Shown piece after piece: positions 62,827 to 64,000 of a stretch of 64,000 nt of DNA (its first letter is position 1; the number at the start of each line of letters is the position of its first letter). The stretch is from Salinarchaeum laminariae (GTDB lineage: Archaea; Halobacteriota; Halobacteria; Halobacteriales; Salinarchaeaceae): contig NZ_CP096270.1 of the NCBI RefSeq assembly GCF_023204835.1, forward strand, positions 496,001 to 560,000. The letters are read 5' to 3'. The notes below the pieces were generated by a model. That model was not told the DNA's origin. It worked only from the letters and a program-made list of their open reading frames with translations, and ran no database searches. Made by a program: the position numbers and the translations under genes.

Positions 62827-63573
62827 ATGGCTCCGACGACAGCCGCCGTCGTGAAAGCGACGGGCGGCGCCGGCGCGACGCGGACCAGCCTCGAACTCGC
62901 CGCGACGCTCGGCCGCGGCGGCTACTCCGTCGCCGTACTCGACGTCGACGTCGCGACGCAGGGGCTCGCTGCACACGTGCCGGGACGAATCGAAGAGGAC
63001 CTGACAGCGGTCGTGCTCGGGACGGCTCCACTTCCCGCTGCGACCGTCGACCTGGAGCTCGAAGCGGTCACCGAAGCCGGCGGACAGGTCGCGGTCTGTC
63101 CGGCCCGGGCGCCGTTCGAACGGCTCGCCCGCGCGAAAACGCCCGACGCTGCACAGACGTTCGAGGAGCTCGTCGCCGGTGCCGCCGATCGGTTCGACTT
63201 CGTGCTGGTGGACACGCCACCGGTCGCGACGAACCCGGCAGTGAGCGCCGTCACGACGGCCGATCGCGTCGCCGCCGTCACGCCAGGAAGCGAGCGGGGC
63301 GTCGACGCCCTACAGCGGCTCCGCGAGCGTCTCGAAGACGTCGGTGCTGCACCCGGGCTCGCGATCGCGAACCGGGCAGACGGCGATCACCCCGTCGACG
63401 CGGCGGACGCGACGCTCCCGACGCACGAGGTCCCCGAGCCAGCGGTTCCCAGCACCGCCGATCCCGATCCGGCCTACGCGCCGGCCGTCGCCGAGGCCGC
63501 CGAGGCGCTCTTCGACGTCGATCTCGATCTCGAGTTCCCCGACGAGGGACTGCTGGCCGGACGGTTCGATTAA
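62827..63573 (+). CDS. ParA/MinD-like protein with degenerate P-loop
   Basis: 248 residues. The overall fold markers of the ParA group are clear: the first strand/loop AAVVKATGGAGATRTSLELA, then VAVLDVDVATQGLAAHVPG (switch I) and FVLVDTPPVATNPA (switch II). However the deviant Walker A K-GG-x-GK-T reads T-GG-A-GA-T, so both lysines needed for ATP are absent. Catalysis is therefore unlikely; a regulatory or dimerisation role is inferred. CTTTATT (62792-62798) forms a TATA at leaderless spacing. Confidence 0.8.
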   Translation: MAPTTAAVVKATGGAGATRTSLELAATLGRGGYSVAVLDVDVATQGLAAHVPGRIEEDLTAVVLGTAPLPAATVDLELEAVTEAGGQVAVCPARAPFERLARAKTPDAAQTFEELVAGAADRFDFVLVDTPPVATNPAVSAVTTADRVAAVTPGSERGVDALQRLRERLEDVGAAPGLAIANRADGDHPVDAADATLPTHEVPEPAVPSTADPDPAYAPAVAEAAEALFDVDLDLEFPDEGLLAGRFD

Positions 63574-63657
63574 CACGTCGACAGCCACGTCGCGGAACTG
63601 ATCGTTCCACGGCAGCTGCTGAAAGAGCAGGATAGCAGAGCGAACGCGATCGGCGAG

Positions 63658-64000
63658 CTACAGGAACTCAGTGGCGTCGGTCATCGTCTCCGCGAGGTGA
63701 TCGTCGGTGGAGAGCGCCGCATCGCCAGGGCCGAGGGTCGGCTCGACCGCGGTTCTGGCGGCGGGGATCGGCTCGTGCGTCTCGAGGAAGGCTGTCAGCA
63801 GGAACTCGGTCGTCGAGGCGCCGGTGAGCTCCCGTGCCTCGCTTCGGGAGAGCTCGCCGGCGATCCAGTCGCCCACGATCTCGCGGGCCATCGGCGCAAG
63901 CGGGCAGACGCCGTCGACGCCGACGAGGTGAAGCGTCTTCGCGGCCGTGATCGGCGGAACGCCGGCAGCCTCGCCGGCCCCACCGACGCTCGCACCGTCT
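63658..64000 (-). CDS. Hypothetical protein, C-terminal part, cut by window end
   Basis: The leftward frame is open from the window edge to a stop at 63658, giving at least 113 residues. It includes ITAAKTLHLVGVDGVCPLAP, then MAREIVGDWIAGELSRSEAR, TGASTTEFLLTAFLETHEPI and the end DHLAETMTDATEFL. It is probably helical. I do not recognise the family. The ATG at 63891 is internal rather than the start, because the frame upstream is just as coding-like. It converges with the ParA-like gene. Confidence 0.65.
   Translation of the reverse strand, partial: DGASVGGAGEAAGVPPITAAKTLHLVGVDGVCPLAPMAREIVGDWIAGELSRSEARELTGASTTEFLLTAFLETHEPIPAARTAVEPTLGPGDAALSTDDHLAETMTDATEFL

Overview
The window is chromosomal DNA from a halophilic archaeon (class Halobacteria). 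The evidence is the very high G+C content, acidic proteins rich in Asp and Glu, archaeal TATA boxes about 27-30 nt upstream of leaderless starts, a PGF-CTERM surface anchor, a Tat lipoprotein, archaeal-lipid synthesis (GGGP synthase), archaeal EF-2, Orc1/Cdc6, aCPSF1 and MfnA. No rRNA or tRNA was recognised. The genus cannot be fixed from the sequence alone.

Layout. 1-5.4 kb: the end of EF-2, a glyoxalase-fold protein whose frame looks shifted, Orc1/Cdc6 divergent from a HerA-like ATPase, and a secreted acidic protein. 5.6-11.3 kb: methionyl-tRNA synthetase, a coupled ABC-2 exporter operon ending in a winged-helix regulator, and a DUF2237 protein. 11.4-18.6 kb: a cluster of three hairpins, a PAPS-reductase-like enzyme, GGGP synthase, a 7TM histidine kinase, topoisomerase I and a small membrane protein. 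18.6-25.7 kb: a MATE exporter, a decayed gene fragment, the vitamin B12 importer (btuF divergent from btuCD) and an iron-type alcohol dehydrogenase. 25.7-31.1 kb: an M48-like protein without its metal site, GatB, an Eis-type acetyltransferase and a CRISPR array with no cas genes in the window. 31-38.5 kb: aldo/keto reductase, methyltransferase, F420/FMN split-barrel protein, winged-helix regulator, MfnA, a GpgS-like glycosyltransferase and IlvD. 38.6-48.5 kb: a zinc-ribbon microprotein, CorA with a coupled membrane microprotein, a PAS histidine kinase, endonuclease III, an ABC transporter flanked by two paralogous membrane proteins (one coupled to a DsbA-like lipoprotein), and the termination nuclease aCPSF1. 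48.7-50.5 kb: a three-gene MinD cluster behind a structured promoter. 50.5-58.4 kb: the diaminopimelate lysine pathway (lysA, dapD, dapB, dapA), interrupted by a TauE-like exporter, UspA, a small ORF, a VapBC module with a perfect palindromic operator, and a lone membrane protein. 58.8-64 kb: a coiled-coil membrane protein, HtpX, a small membrane protein, a HIT protein, a ParA-like protein lacking P-loop lysines, and a gene cut off by the window edge.

Tight GTGA or ATGA stop/start overlaps link btuC-btuD, both ABC-2 operons, the MinD cluster, vapB-vapC, dapA-dapB, dsbA-membrane protein and microprotein-corA. Translational coupling is therefore the main visible organising principle. The less ordinary loci are the DsbA-like/membrane-protein/ABC cluster (42.4-46.4 kb), the cas-less CRISPR array with duplicated spacers, the pseudo-M48 protein, the P-loop-less ParA homologue, and the structured promoter upstream of the MinD cluster.
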